In this document: in pieces, positions 55,208 through 64,000 of the stretch
How positions within the stretch are numbered: the first letter of the stretch is position 1
Layout of the letters: every line of letters begins with the position of its first letter
Source: Clostridium sp. 1001275B_160808_H3
GTDB lineage: Bacteria > Bacillota > Clostridia > Clostridiales > Clostridiaceae
Reading direction: 5' to 3'
NCBI RefSeq assembly: GCF_015550425.1
Contig: NZ_JADNAT010000017.1
Span: 12,415 to 76,414, forward strand
Length of the DNA stretch: 64,000 nucleotides
Program-made: the position numbers and the translations under genes
The notes under the pieces: model-generated
What the model saw: the letters and a program-made list of their open reading frames with translations, nothing else
What the model was told of the DNA's origin: nothing
Databases searched by the model: none

Positions 55208-58200
55208 ATGAATTTAAAGGCTATGATGGACTCAGTTTTAAAGTTAAGTTCTAGTATTTCAAAGAATAATGGAATAACTTTATTTAAGAAGGGTTTAGTA
55301 TCTAAGGTTGTAAGTAAAAAGATAAATGAAACTTATCATATATATGGTAGAGTTTTAGAAAATAAAGATGAATATAGCACTCATTTAAAGTTTGATTCTA
55401 ATAATAAAATAATTGATACTAAATGTAGTTGTAATCAATTTGAAGAAAACAGTAAGGAAATGAAAAATTATGTTTGCAGTCATTTAGTAGCTACTATGTA
55501 TAGATTTTATTATTCAATATTAAATAATAAAGAAAATATTAATAAAGAAAAAAGTGAGGTTAATAAGAGAATATTAAAATTAGATATAAAGATAAAGCAA
55601 GTTAAAGTAAATAAAAATGAAGAATATCATTTGGAGCTTAGAGCTGGAGAAGAAAAGACAATTGCAATAGAAGCACTAGGTAAGTTTTTATTTGATGAAA
55701 ATAATAAATTTAATGAAAATGATACTTTAATTATAGATTTTTTAAAGATTAAATTTAAAGAAAATAAAAATAGAATTGTGGATGCTAGAAGTTTTATATT
55801 ATATAAAGAAGAGCTCAGAAGTTTTTTAGAGCTTATAGATAGTGATAAAAATATAGTTTTAACTTATGATTATATGAACTATAACTCAATTATTTATAAG
55901 GAAGATATGCCTTTAATATTTACATTAAAGAAAAAAGGTGAAGCTTTAATATTAAAACCTCAAAAGAAGAGTACAACACCTATTGATGACAAAAAAGAAG
56001 TTTGGATATATGATAAGAAAATATATTTACCTACAGGAAAGCAATTAAAATATTATAAAACAATATACGATAAGTTAGTTGCAAAGGGTAATTTAATATA
56101 TAAAAATACAGAAACTAATTTAAAGAAATTATTACTTATATTAGGTGAAATTTCAAAGGACATAATTATAGATGAAACTGTAAAATTTGAAATAAACAAA
56201 GTTAATACTCCAAGATTTTATATAGAAAAAGAAAATGAAAATATATATTGCAGAATCGATATAAATTATGCAAATAGCTTAGATGGCTTGAAAGATAGTA
56301 GAGCCAAGGAAAAAATAGAAATGGAGCTAGAAAGATATAAGTTTATAAAGCATAAAGATAAATTTATATTTACAGGAAATGATGAGGATAAATACATATT
56401 ATTAAGCGAAGGAATAAATAAGTTAAATAAAATTGGAATAGTAACTTTATCTAACGAGTTTGGTGAAATTAAGCTTATAAAATCTAATGATATATTAAGT
56501 GAAATAGAAGAAATAGATGATTATTATAAGTTTGATTATAAGATAGATGGAGTAGAATATAGTGAAATAGCAGGTATATTAGAACAAATAAAAAAGGGAA
56601 GTTCATTTTATAAAACTAAGGGAAATAACTTTTTAGACTTAAATGATATGGAAGTAGTTGAATTTTTTAGAACAATAGAAGAGTTAAATTTATTTGATAA
56701 TGTTTATAAAGAAGAAATATATGTGGATAAATTTAATTTATTGCATTTAGAAAATAAGATAAAAAATAAAAGAATTCCATTTATAACTGGAGAAGAAAAA
56801 ATAAATGAATTAACTAATAATTTAAAGAATAAAGAAAAAAATTATGATGTTCCAAAAGAGTTAAATGCTAAACTTAGGGATTATCAAATTAAAGGATATA
56901 ATTGGCTAAAATCAATAGAAAACTTAGGCTTTGGTGGAATATTAGCTGATGATATGGGACTTGGTAAAACTATTCAAACAATAACATTATTACTTTCAAA
57001 TAAAAATAAAAATAAAAAGAGCTTAATTATAACGCCAACTTCCGTTGTGTATAATTGGAAAAGTGAATTTGAAAAATTTGCAGATACTTTAAATGTAGGA
57101 GTAATTCATGGAAGTGTTAGTGAAAGAAAGAAAGTTAAAGAAGATTATAAAGAATATGACGTATTATTAACTACTTATGGAACTTTAAGAAGTGATTATG
57201 AATGGTATGAAGATAAAAAGTTCGACTTTTGTATAATTGATGAAGCACAAAACATTAAAAATAAAAAATCTAAAATTACAGAATTGATTAAATCAATAAA
57301 GGCAAATTGTAAACTGGCCTTAACGGGAACACCAATAGAAAATAATTTACTAGAATTATGGTCAATATTTGATTTTATTATGCCAGGATATTTATATAAT
57401 GAAGAAAGATTTAAAGGTAAGTTTTTAAATGGAGATGATGAAAGTTTAAGAAACCTTAAAGAACTGATTTCTCCATTTATACTAAGAAGGTTAAAAGAAG
57501 ATGTACTAGATGAATTACCAGATAAAATAGAAAAAGAATACTTAATACCAATGACATTTAGCCAAAAACAAATTTATAATTCATATATGAAAGAAGTTAA
57601 AAAGAAACTTAAAGAAAATAAAAAAATCAAAGATAATAAAATTGTTATATTATCATATCTTACAAAATTACGTCAGCTTTGTTTAGATCCATCTTTATTA
57701 ATAGATGATTTTAAAGAAGAAAGTGCAAAAATAAAAGCGGTTAAGGAAATAATAAAAGAAACTATAGATTCAAATAGAAAAATAATTATATTTTCACAAT
57801 TTACATCTGTATTAAAAAAGATAGGAGATAAACTAGAAGAAGATAATATTAGCTATTTATATTTAGATGGAAGTATTAAAGCAAAAGAAAGAATAAATTT
57901 AGTTGATGAATTTAATAATAGAGACAAAAATATATTTTTAATTTCCTTAAAAGCTGGTGGAGTTGGTTTAAACTTAACTTCAGCTAGTGTTGTAGTTCAC
58001 TTTGATCCTTGGTGGAACCCAGCAGTACAAGACCAAGCAACAGATAGAGCACATAGACTTGGTCAAAAAAATATAGTTGAAGTAATAAAGCTTATATCTA
58101 AAGATACTATTGAAGAAAAGATCATAAAGTTACAAGAAGAAAAGAAAGAATTAATTAGCAAAATAATAGATGGAGATATGTTAAATGGAGAAACGTTAAA

Positions 58201-58240
58201 TACAATAACAGAGGAAGAACTACTAAAACTATTTAGCTGA
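55208..58240 (+). CDS. SNF2 family helicase with N-terminal SWIM zinc finger
   Basis: 1010 residues. A SWIM zinc finger is near residues ~75-100 (C-x-C-x(n)-C-x-H: TKCSCNQF...YVCSHLVATMY). A long middle region has no recognised motif. The SNF2 motor covers the last ~450 residues: ADDMGLGKTIQTITLL, DEAQ box IIDEAQNIKNKKSK, TGTPIENNLLELWS, VHFDPWWNPAVQDQATDRAHRLGQ (the final parts DPWWNP and DRAHRLGQ). It is an ATP-driven DNA translocase. No methylase or nuclease subunit adjoins it. ATG 55208 follows AGGAGGGG. Confidence 0.92.
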   Translation: MNLKAMMDSVLKLSSSISKNNGITLFKKGLVSKVVSKKINETYHIYGRVLENKDEYSTHLKFDSNNKIIDTKCSCNQFEENSKEMKNYVCSHLVATMYRFYYSILNNKENINKEKSEVNKRILKLDIKIKQVKVNKNEEYHLELRAGEEKTIAIEALGKFLFDENNKFNENDTLIIDFLKIKFKENKNRIVDARSFILYKEELRSFLELIDSDKNIVLTYDYMNYNSIIYKEDMPLIFTLKKKGEALILKPQKKSTTPIDDKKEVWIYDKKIYLPTGKQLKYYKTIYDKLVAKGNLIYKNTETNLKKLLLILGEISKDIIIDETVKFEINKVNTPRFYIEKENENIYCRIDINYANSLDGLKDSRAKEKIEMELERYKFIKHKDKFIFTGNDEDKYILLSEGINKLNKIGIVTLSNEFGEIKLIKSNDILSEIEEIDDYYKFDYKIDGVEYSEIAGILEQIKKGSSFYKTKGNNFLDLNDMEVVEFFRTIEELNLFDNVYKEEIYVDKFNLLHLENKIKNKRIPFITGEEKINELTNNLKNKEKNYDVPKELNAKLRDYQIKGYNWLKSIENLGFGGILADDMGLGKTIQTITLLLSNKNKNKKSLIITPTSVVYNWKSEFEKFADTLNVGVIHGSVSERKKVKEDYKEYDVLLTTYGTLRSDYEWYEDKKFDFCIIDEAQNIKNKKSKITELIKSIKANCKLALTGTPIENNLLELWSIFDFIMPGYLYNEERFKGKFLNGDDESLRNLKELISPFILRRLKEDVLDELPDKIEKEYLIPMTFSQKQIYNSYMKEVKKKLKENKKIKDNKIVILSYLTKLRQLCLDPSLLIDDFKEESAKIKAVKEIIKETIDSNRKIIIFSQFTSVLKKIGDKLEEDNISYLYLDGSIKAKERINLVDEFNNRDKNIFLISLKAGGVGLNLTSASVVVHFDPWWNPAVQDQATDRAHRLGQKNIVEVIKLISKDTIEEKIIKLQEEKKELISKIIDGDMLNGETLNTITEEELLKLFS

Positions 58241-58263
58241 TAGTTATAAATTGCTAATATAAA

Positions 58264-58466
58264 AGGCTACGATAAATAGATATGCTCCATAAGCTAAATA
58301 GCTCAGCAAAGAAGTACTAGGCTCGGAAAACTGCTATGCCAAGAGTTTTGGTTAACTCGCTGCGCTCAAACAAACCAACAACACTAAGGCCTAGTAGTTC
58401 TTCCTTCACCAAGTCCTTCTAATTGCCCGCTATATGCTTATTCCGCATATTCTATTTATCTTCGCC
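58264..58466. repeat. Giant hairpin element (family C), copy 2
   Basis: Full-length counterpart of 42291-42492 in the same reading orientation, starting 24 nt after the SNF2 stop. Compensating pairs relative to copy 1: 58265-58466 (G-C for A-T), 58285-58445 (C-G for T-A) and 58339-58389 (C-G for T-A). It ends close to the family B repeat at 58508. Confidence 0.85.
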
Positions 58467-58507
58467 AAATTATATTTATCATTTATAATTATAATCAAAA
58501 AAGTTTT

Positions 58508-58652
58508 AAGGGATAAAGAGTGAAAAAGTTGAATTTAAGTTTTGTATAGTAGGCATTGAATACTTAGTAAAGTTATATGAAATTAGTATAAAATATGATC
58601 TACTGAAGCTTGTCTGAAATAGATTTACATTAACTTTTCACTCTTCACTAGA
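58508..58652. repeat. Intergenic inverted repeat, family B copy 3
   Basis: GGGATAAAGAGTGAAAAAGTTGA on the left and TTAACTTTTCACTCTTCAC on the right are complementary (GAGTGAAAA/TTTTCACTC). Together with element C it fills the 430-nt SNF2-DUF488 gap. Confidence 0.55.
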
Positions 58653-58671
58653 TCCAGGAGGTGCAATTTTA

Positions 58672-59301
58672 ATGGATATATATACAATAGGGCATTCAAA
58701 TTATACAGTTGAAAAGTTAATAGATATGTTAAGATATTATGATATTAATTGTGTTGTTGACATTAGAGGGACACCTTATTCAAAATATAATGTTCAATTT
58801 GATAAGGAAACTATAAAATATACATTGACTAAAGCTGGATTTGTATATATTTATATGGCTAAGGAGCTTGCAGCAAAAAGGCTAAATAAAGTTTCTTATA
58901 ATGAAGAAGGGTATTCTGATTTTGAAAAAGTTATTCATGAAGAAGATTTTATTAAGGGAATTGAAAGATTAAAAGATGGTTGTAATAAGGGATATAGAAT
59001 TGCGTTACTTGGAGCAATGCAAGATCCAATAAGATGTCATAGAAGCATATTAGTTGGAAGGGCTTTAAAAGAAGCTGGATTTAATGTAATGCATATTTTA
59101 GATGATTATTCAATAAAAAATCAAGACTATATTGATGAAAGAGTACTTGATAAGTATTTTCCAGATAGATCACAAATAACTATAGATGCCTTATTAGGAA
59201 ATGAAATGAGCATGGAAGAAATGATAAATGAAGGTTATAGAATGGCTAATAAAGAAATTGGCTATAGAATTGAATGTTTACCTATGGAGAAAAAGCGTTA
59301 A
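58672..59301 (+). CDS. DUF488 family protein
   Basis: 209 residues: YTIGHSNYTVEKLIDML at the start, VVDIRGTPYSKYNVQF and the C-x-R segment QDPIRCHRSILVGRAL. These are the conserved parts of DUF488, whose role is unknown; the conserved Cys-His-Arg suggests an enzymatic or redox function. RBS AGGAGGTG is excellent. It is a single-gene unit. Confidence 0.85.
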   Translation: MDIYTIGHSNYTVEKLIDMLRYYDINCVVDIRGTPYSKYNVQFDKETIKYTLTKAGFVYIYMAKELAAKRLNKVSYNEEGYSDFEKVIHEEDFIKGIERLKDGCNKGYRIALLGAMQDPIRCHRSILVGRALKEAGFNVMHILDDYSIKNQDYIDERVLDKYFPDRSQITIDALLGNEMSMEEMINEGYRMANKEIGYRIECLPMEKKR

Positions 59302-59469
59302 TTTAAATAAAAAATATCGGCTAACCTAATGTAATAAATATAAACAAGTTTGAGTTTAAAAAATACTTAATAATATAGTTTAATCTTTTAGAAATATAGT
59401 ATAAATTAATTATTTAGCATAGATAAAGAGATTTATTTATAAGAAAAACTTTTGAAAGGGGAAAGTCTT

Positions 59470-60000
59470 ATGAGATATGTTATAGTTTGTGTAGTAAAAG
59501 GAGAAGCAGGCGATTTTAATAATGAAATGAGAAAAGATATATTTCAAAAATTTAAAGCTAAGTCATCAAAGTTACCTGCACATTTTACTATTAAAGCACC
59601 TTTTGAATATGATAAAAGTATAAAAGATTTAGAGGAGGCTTTATACAAATTTAGTAAAAGTGAAGAAAAAGCAGAATTTAAAATGAATAAATATAATCAT
59701 TTTGACGATAGAGTTATTTATATGGATGTAAATATGTCTAAGGAAGGTAAAATTATTCATGATAAATTAATAGATGTTTTAAATGATTTTGATTATATTG
59801 AGTTTAATAAAAAAGATGGTAAAGATAAAATTTTTCATGTTACATTAACATCAAAAAAAGTGCCGCCAATATATAAAGAAGTGTGGGAATATGTAAATAA
59901 ATATCCATTTGAATTTAATTGTTACTTTGATAATATAAGTATATTTAAATGGGTAGATAATACATGGAAACTACATAAAGAGTTTATTATAGGCAGTTAA
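59470..60000 (+). CDS. 2'-5' RNA ligase / phosphoesterase-like protein
   Basis: 176 residues of the 2H fold. The two His motifs are AHFTIKAPF (residues ~36-44) and FHVTLTSKK (~122-130). Such proteins are cyclic phosphodiesterases or RNA ligases acting on small RNAs or nucleotides. The start at MRYVIV (59470) follows AAAGGGGAAAG; a TTG six codons earlier has no RBS. Confidence 0.78.
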   Translation: MRYVIVCVVKGEAGDFNNEMRKDIFQKFKAKSSKLPAHFTIKAPFEYDKSIKDLEEALYKFSKSEEKAEFKMNKYNHFDDRVIYMDVNMSKEGKIIHDKLIDVLNDFDYIEFNKKDGKDKIFHVTLTSKKVPPIYKEVWEYVNKYPFEFNCYFDNISIFKWVDNTWKLHKEFIIGS

Positions 60001-60052
60001 AAATAGAAGAATTAATAATAAGAAAAAAACTAAATACAAATAAATTAGAGAT

Positions 60053-60094
60053 AAAAAATAAGCACTTCAAACTGTGAGATGCTTATTTTTTTTA
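60053..60094 (+). terminator. Terminator after the 2H protein gene
   Basis: AAAAAATAAGCA pairs with TGCTTATTTTTT around a 15-nt loop, followed by more Ts. The remaining gap to 60281 is A+T-rich with no feature seen. Confidence 0.85.
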
Positions 60095-60281
60095 TGTTTT
60101 TTACAAAAAGTTTTTAATAAAGTGATAATTAGCAATAAAGTAAAATATATATTTATAAAAAATAAATGGAAATGTATGATGTTTTAATAATATTATATTG
60201 ATTTTATTGATATTTTAATATATTATATATTTAAATACTGGTAATTTGTATAAGCAATTACTTTATTTAGGGGGAGATTTT

Positions 60282-61769
60282 ATGGAAGAAAATAGAGAAC
60301 AATGGGGATCAAAATTAGGGTTTATTATTGCTGCAGTGGGATCGGCAGTAGGACTAGGGAATATTTGGAGATTTCCGTATGTAGCATATACAAATGGGGG
60401 AGGGGCATTTTTAATACCTTATTTCTTTGCTATATTTACAGCAGGTATTCCATTATTAATATTGGAATATGGACTAGGACATAAATATAAAGGATCAACA
60501 CCACTTGCAATTGCAAAGGTAAAGAAAAAGTGGGAATGGCTTGGATGGTGGCCAACAATAAATGCTTTTATAATTTTAACATATTACTCTATGATTTTAA
60601 GTTGGGCAGTAAATTATTTGAGATTTAGTATAAACAAGGGTTGGGGAAGTGATACGGATACATTTTTCCATTTAGATTTTATTAAATTAACTAACTCACC
60701 ATTTGAGATGGGAGGCATAATTTTACCTATATTAATAGGAATAGCAATTATTTGGTTTATAAGTTGGTTCATATGTTATAAAGGTATAAAAGGTGGAATA
60801 GAAAAGGCAAATAAAATTCTTCTTCCAGCTCTTGTAATTATAATGGTAATAATAGCAATTAGAGCTGTAAATTTAGAAGGTGCAACAGAAGGATTAAATA
60901 CTTTATTTACACCAGATTGGTCAAAGGTTAGGGAGCCAAAGGTTTGGGTAGCAGCATATGGACAAGTGTTCTTTTCTCTTAGTTTAGCTATGGGGATAAT
61001 GATTACTTACTCTAGTTATTTACCTAGAAAAACTGATATAAATAACAGTGCATTTATGACTGCATTTGCAAATTGTGGATTTGAATTTTTATCAGCTATA
61101 GCGGTATTTTCTATATTAGGCTTTATGTCTAGTGCAAAAGGTGTACCAATGAGTGAAGTTGTATCAAGTGGAGTTGGACTTGCTTTTGTAGTATTCCCTG
61201 CTGTATTTACTGAAATGGGGGCAGTAGGAACATTTCTAGGTGTATTATTCTTTTTGTGTTTGCTATTTGCAGGAATTACATCTTCAGTTTCACTTATTGA
61301 AGCTGTTTCAGCTCCATTTATAGATAAGTTTGGATTGGCAAGAAATAAGGTAGTTGCAGTAATTTGTTTAATAGGATTTTCAATAGGAATATTATACTCT
61401 ACAGGGGCAGGGCTATATTTATTAGATATAATAGATAATTTTATAAATAATTACGGAATTGTAGTGGTTGGATTATTGGAAGTTATACTAATTGGATGGA
61501 TAGCTAGTCCTGATATAGTTAGAGAACACACAAATGAAATATCATATTTTAAAATAGGTAAGTGGTGGAATATTTGCGTTAAGTTTGTAACACCAGCTAT
61601 ATTAATTTTTATGTTAGTGCAAAGCATAATGACAGAAATCAAAATGCCTTATGGGGGATATGAGCTTTCAGCAATATTTGCATATGGCTGGAGTATTATA
61701 GGATTTGGAATAATTCTTGCATTAATAATAAGTAAAAAACAATGGAAAAGTAAAAATATATTAGAGTAA
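60282..61769 (+). CDS. Neurotransmitter:sodium symporter family transporter (MetP-like)
   Basis: 495 residues, about twelve helices. The N-terminal signature WGSKLGFIIAAVGSAVGLGN and IWRFPYVAYTNGGGAFLIPY form the substrate/Na+ site of NSS proteins; the break in helix 6 is near FSLSLAMGIMITY. It imports an amino acid with Na+. The MetS-type small gene directly downstream points to methionine/alanine import. ATG 60282 follows GGGGGAG at 5 nt. Confidence 0.9.
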   Translation: MEENREQWGSKLGFIIAAVGSAVGLGNIWRFPYVAYTNGGGAFLIPYFFAIFTAGIPLLILEYGLGHKYKGSTPLAIAKVKKKWEWLGWWPTINAFIILTYYSMILSWAVNYLRFSINKGWGSDTDTFFHLDFIKLTNSPFEMGGIILPILIGIAIIWFISWFICYKGIKGGIEKANKILLPALVIIMVIIAIRAVNLEGATEGLNTLFTPDWSKVREPKVWVAAYGQVFFSLSLAMGIMITYSSYLPRKTDINNSAFMTAFANCGFEFLSAIAVFSILGFMSSAKGVPMSEVVSSGVGLAFVVFPAVFTEMGAVGTFLGVLFFLCLLFAGITSSVSLIEAVSAPFIDKFGLARNKVVAVICLIGFSIGILYSTGAGLYLLDIIDNFINNYGIVVVGLLEVILIGWIASPDIVREHTNEISYFKIGKWWNICVKFVTPAILIFMLVQSIMTEIKMPYGGYELSAIFAYGWSIIGFGIILALIISKKQWKSKNILE

Positions 61770-61789
61770 TTAAAAAAGGGGGCACTATT

Positions 61790-61900
61790 ATGACTGGAGT
61801 AGCATTATCATTCTTTGCATTAGGAGCAGTTGTTTTATGGGGAGGATTAGCATTAACCCTTGGAATAACTATATATAATGAAAGAAAAGAAACTGTTTAA
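61790..61900 (+). CDS. MetS-type small subunit of NSS amino-acid importer
   Basis: Only 36 residues: a single membrane helix (GVALSFFALGAVVLWGGLAL) and a short charged tail NERKETV. Size, helix pattern and position 20 nt behind an NSS gene match the MetS family of small subunits needed by MetP-type carriers. RBS AAAAAAGGGGG. Confidence 0.85.
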   Translation: MTGVALSFFALGAVVLWGGLALTLGITIYNERKETV

Positions 61901-61921
61901 TAAAATTAAGTTTAATTACAA

Positions 61922-61967
61922 GAAGGACTGGAGTATTAACAATATTGTTATACTCCAGTCCTTTTTG
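61922..61967 (+). terminator. Terminator of the NSS-MetS pair
   Basis: A long stem AAGGACTGGAGTA/TACTCCAGTCCTT extended by TAACAAT/ATTGTTA, followed by Ts. Confidence 0.9.
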
Positions 61968-61985
61968 CTATTCTATATTTTAATT

Positions 61986-62074
61986 ATAAACTATCCATTG
62001 TTAATTATCAATTGTCCTACTCTCAAATGTTCATTATCCATTTTAAATTTTCAATTGTCCATTATCCATTGTTA
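61986..62074. repeat. Palindromic repeat family A, copy 3
   Basis: Runs of ATCCATTGTTAATTATCAATT and TCAATTGTCCATTATCCATTG words, the same vocabulary as in the arg operon gaps. It abuts the stop codon of the downstream minus-strand gene. Confidence 0.6.
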
Positions 62075-63091
62075 TAAGATTCTCCAAGGCTCTTCTATTT
62101 TTTCTTGAAGAATTGTATATTCTACTTCTTTTGTTACTTCTCTAGGTAGTTTAAGTTTTTTTAATTTATTAGTAAATTCTGAAGAAAAGACTTTTAATGA
62201 TTTACCTATTTGTTTAGCGGACAAATTAAATACTTCTAAAGGAGTTAGGAAGTTTTTACTATCTCTAAATTCATCTAGATATCTTGAAGCAACAGTAGAT
62301 GCCTCTATAGCACATGAATTAATTTTATCTATCAATTGTTTATTAAATTCATCAGGATATGTTAATTCAAGAACTATTCTATAATTAGTTATTCTTGTTT
62401 GTTTACAAGGAATTCTTGTAGTTAATTCATTACCATCAACTTCACCTAGATAATTAATTATATAGTCGTTCTTTATTTCAGGAATCTCAACGGAAGTTAA
62501 TACTTTAGTATAAGTATTTTTTACACCATTAGTTGAGTATTCTTTCCTATTGTTTATTAAGGGTTCTAAGCTTGAATCATTTTCTGAATTCGAGTTATTT
62601 TCTGAATCAGAGTCACACTTAGAATCGCTTCTGTAGCATATAAATGAATCTATTCTTCTTAAATCTAGACCAAAGAATACCCAAGTATTTCTAAACCATC
62701 GCAAACCAGAAACTGACCTACGATCTACATTTAATAAAAATGCCCAATAATTTCTACCACTAGTTTCCCATATATAAGTAAATTTAAATAGACAAAAACT
62801 AATAGAGCCTGGACTTACAGCTTTAGTTTGAGGGCCACCAGAAGAACTTAATTTTTGAACGCCAGAACTGTTTTTGGATGGAGTAAAATTTGGTGGTGGA
62901 CCTATATTTAAATTACTTCCCATAGGTGGAGAACCTTGAGAGCCAGGAAAAGGGAAATTACCACCAGGACCTGAACCTGGAGTAGGACCAGGGCCTGGAG
63001 TTGGGAACCCAGGAATTAAATTTCCAAGTGGAGGTGGTCTTAGTCTAGAATCATCATCATAAAGAATCGAATCGTCATCATTAAAATTCAT
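62072..63091 (-). CDS. Pro/Gly-rich protein of a clostridial family, function unknown
   Basis: 339 residues with no signal peptide. Residues 1-17 are Asp-rich, ~18-70 a Pro/Gly-rich low-complexity stretch, and ~90-160 a conserved aromatic region (SISFCLFKFTYIWE, NVDRRSVSGLRWFRN, WVFFGLDLRRIDSFICY). A Ser/Asn/Asp linker and a helical C-terminal domain (~195-339) follow. From memory the aromatic core recurs in clostridial genomes as an uncharacterised protein; a spore-coat or surface role is only a guess. RBS AGGAG at 7 nt. Confidence 0.6.
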   Translation of the reverse strand: MNFNDDDSILYDDDSRLRPPPLGNLIPGFPTPGPGPTPGSGPGGNFPFPGSQGSPPMGSNLNIGPPPNFTPSKNSSGVQKLSSSGGPQTKAVSPGSISFCLFKFTYIWETSGRNYWAFLLNVDRRSVSGLRWFRNTWVFFGLDLRRIDSFICYRSDSKCDSDSENNSNSENDSSLEPLINNRKEYSTNGVKNTYTKVLTSVEIPEIKNDYIINYLGEVDGNELTTRIPCKQTRITNYRIVLELTYPDEFNKQLIDKINSCAIEASTVASRYLDEFRDSKNFLTPLEVFNLSAKQIGKSLKVFSSEFTNKLKKLKLPREVTKEVEYTILQEKIEEPWRIL

Positions 63092-63216
63092 TGATAAACT
63101 CCTAATATATTATTTTATAATCATTATAAGTAAAATGACTTTAAATTGTTACTTTAAATTATAGAATTAATAAGGTAACAATACCCCAAGATTTTTAATA
63201 CAAATATTATGAGGTG

Positions 63217-63692
63217 ATGGATATGGGGTAGAAATAAGACATGCTAAATTAGAAGATTACAAATATATAAGCAATATTTCTAAGGAATTACACATATTTC
63301 ATGTCAAAAATAGACCAGATATATATAAAGAAGCTAGTAAGACTATGTGTAAATCATATTTTAAGGAACTATTAAATGATGAAGATATTGAGATTATAGT
63401 AATAGTTAAAAATAAAAAGATAGTTGGTTATACAATGATACGATATATAGAAATTAAAAACATGGATTTATTAAATGACAAGTTTTTTGCATATATAGAT
63501 GAAATTTGCATAAAGGAAAGTAGTAGAAGACAAGGGTTGGGTAGAATGCTATTTGATTACTCATATGATTTAGTAAAGAGTAATGGAGCTGAAGCTTTAG
63601 AACTTGGAGTTTGGAGCTTTAATGAAGATGCTATAGGATTTTATAGAGCTATGGGGATGGTAGAGAAGAACATAAGAATGGAGAAAAAGTAA
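63217..63692 (+). pseudogene. GNAT N-acetyltransferase with frameshift in a G-run near the start
   Basis: The GNAT fold is intact: VEIRHAKLEDYKYISN from 63228, IVGYTMIRYIEI, the acetyl-CoA motif RRQGLGRMLFDYS and ALELGVWSFNEDAIGFY. But no start codon is in frame before it: ATG 63217 or 63223 leads to a stop after GGGG. One extra G at 63225-63228 would restore MDMGVEIRH. If only ATG 63345 is used, the first strand of the fold is lost. It could be mutation, phase variation or a sequencing error. Confidence 0.65.
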
Positions 63693-63708
63693 AAATCAAT
63701 GGAAATTT

Positions 63709-63760
63709 GATAATGGATAATGGACAATTGAGGTGATAATTCAGCTGGTCTGAATTATAG
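63709..63760. repeat. Palindromic repeat family A, copy 4
   Basis: GATAATGGATAATGGACAATTG followed by the central hairpin AATTCAGCTGGTCTGAATT, as in copy 1 at 9553-9683. It is followed by GGATGAAA/GAATGAAA words like those at 20229-20381. Confidence 0.6.
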
Positions 63761-63841
63761 GATGAAAAAATTAAAGAATGAAAAAGTTGAAAAGATAATT
63801 CACCTACCTTGAATTGTGAAAATGGGATTTTTCATGAATTT

Positions 63842-64000
63842 ATTAAGGATATCACGTTTCGTGAGACCCTTTGTAAATTAACAGAATTACGAGTATTTTA
63901 GATGGGGAAAGGGGCTCGCGTTTTAAACTGATACCTATGTCAAGGACATTATAAAAAAAGGGTTATGCACAAAGAAGATGATTTCTGTATTGAACAGGGG
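63842..64000. other. GC-richer unresolved end region
   Basis: Contains ATCACGTTTCGTGAGACCC (compare 31788-31810), GGGGCTCGCG and a frame at the very end without a usable start. The composition differs from the neighbouring intergenic DNA. It could be the edge of a mobile element continuing beyond the window, but nothing is recognised. Confidence 0.3.

Noticed and set aside
62044..62108. Plus-strand frame 61878-62108 reading through family A repeats
   Set aside because: It begins inside the MetS gene and reads repeat sequence; not a plausible protein.
63941..64000. Start of a transposase at the window end
   Set aside because: The only frames present lack a well-placed RBS and are too short to assign; left as an unresolved region.

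Overview
The window is strongly A+T-rich and reads as the chromosome of a low-GC Clostridium (Clostridium sensu stricto type). Supporting signs are strong GGAGG/GGGGG ribosome-binding sites, frequent TTG starts, an arginine operon behind an ARG box, L-serine dehydratase in two subunits, selenium/molybdenum hydroxylase accessory genes, an Agr-type peptide system and an initiator tRNA. No rRNA, CRISPR array, prophage or complete insertion sequence is visible.

Layout. 1-8.6 kb: the end of prephenate dehydrogenase, an HD-GYP protein, a CYTH protein, a ZIP transporter, class II aldolase, a HAD hydrolase, a nucleoid-associated protein and a secreted 3D-domain protein. 8.6-17.1 kb: a complete arginine operon on the minus strand (argG-H-C-J-B-D-F) behind a promoter with a palindromic ARG box. 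17.2-26 kb: a DUF421/DUF4363 pair, a uridine-kinase-like protein, sdaAB-sdaAA, an HxlR regulator divergent from an azoreductase, a DUF1540 peptide and an MscS channel. 26.3-31.7 kb: selD, yqeC, yqeB, MogA-like, MoeA-like and yedF, a maturation set for selenium-dependent molybdenum hydroxylases with no hydroxylase and no selA/selB in view. 32-33.7 kb: a NUDIX protein, a divergent ThiM-like protein and tRNA-fMet. 33.8-41.5 kb: ribose operon rbsK-D-A-C-B-R plus a split transketolase, which takes ribose into the pentose phosphate pathway.

42.3-58.5 kb is accessory in character. It is bounded by two copies of a ~200-nt element that folds into one giant hairpin. Inside are recQ, an agrB-agrD-agrC set without agrA, an MFS transporter, a run of small membrane proteins mixed with broken genes (CPBP-protease remnant, frameshifted zinc ribbon, stop-interrupted two-helix protein), an Rpn nuclease with a likely gene-within-gene antitoxin, and a SWIM-SNF2 helicase. 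58.6-64 kb: DUF488, a 2'-5' RNA ligase-like protein, a sodium symporter with its 36-residue MetS subunit, a Pro/Gly-rich clostridial protein and a frameshifted acetyltransferase.

The items most worth a second look are the covarying hairpin element, the serine-type AgrD with no response regulator beside it, the internal start in rpn, and several dispersed palindromic repeat families, two copies of which lie inside the arginine operon. All protein identities come from reading motifs by eye; no search was run.
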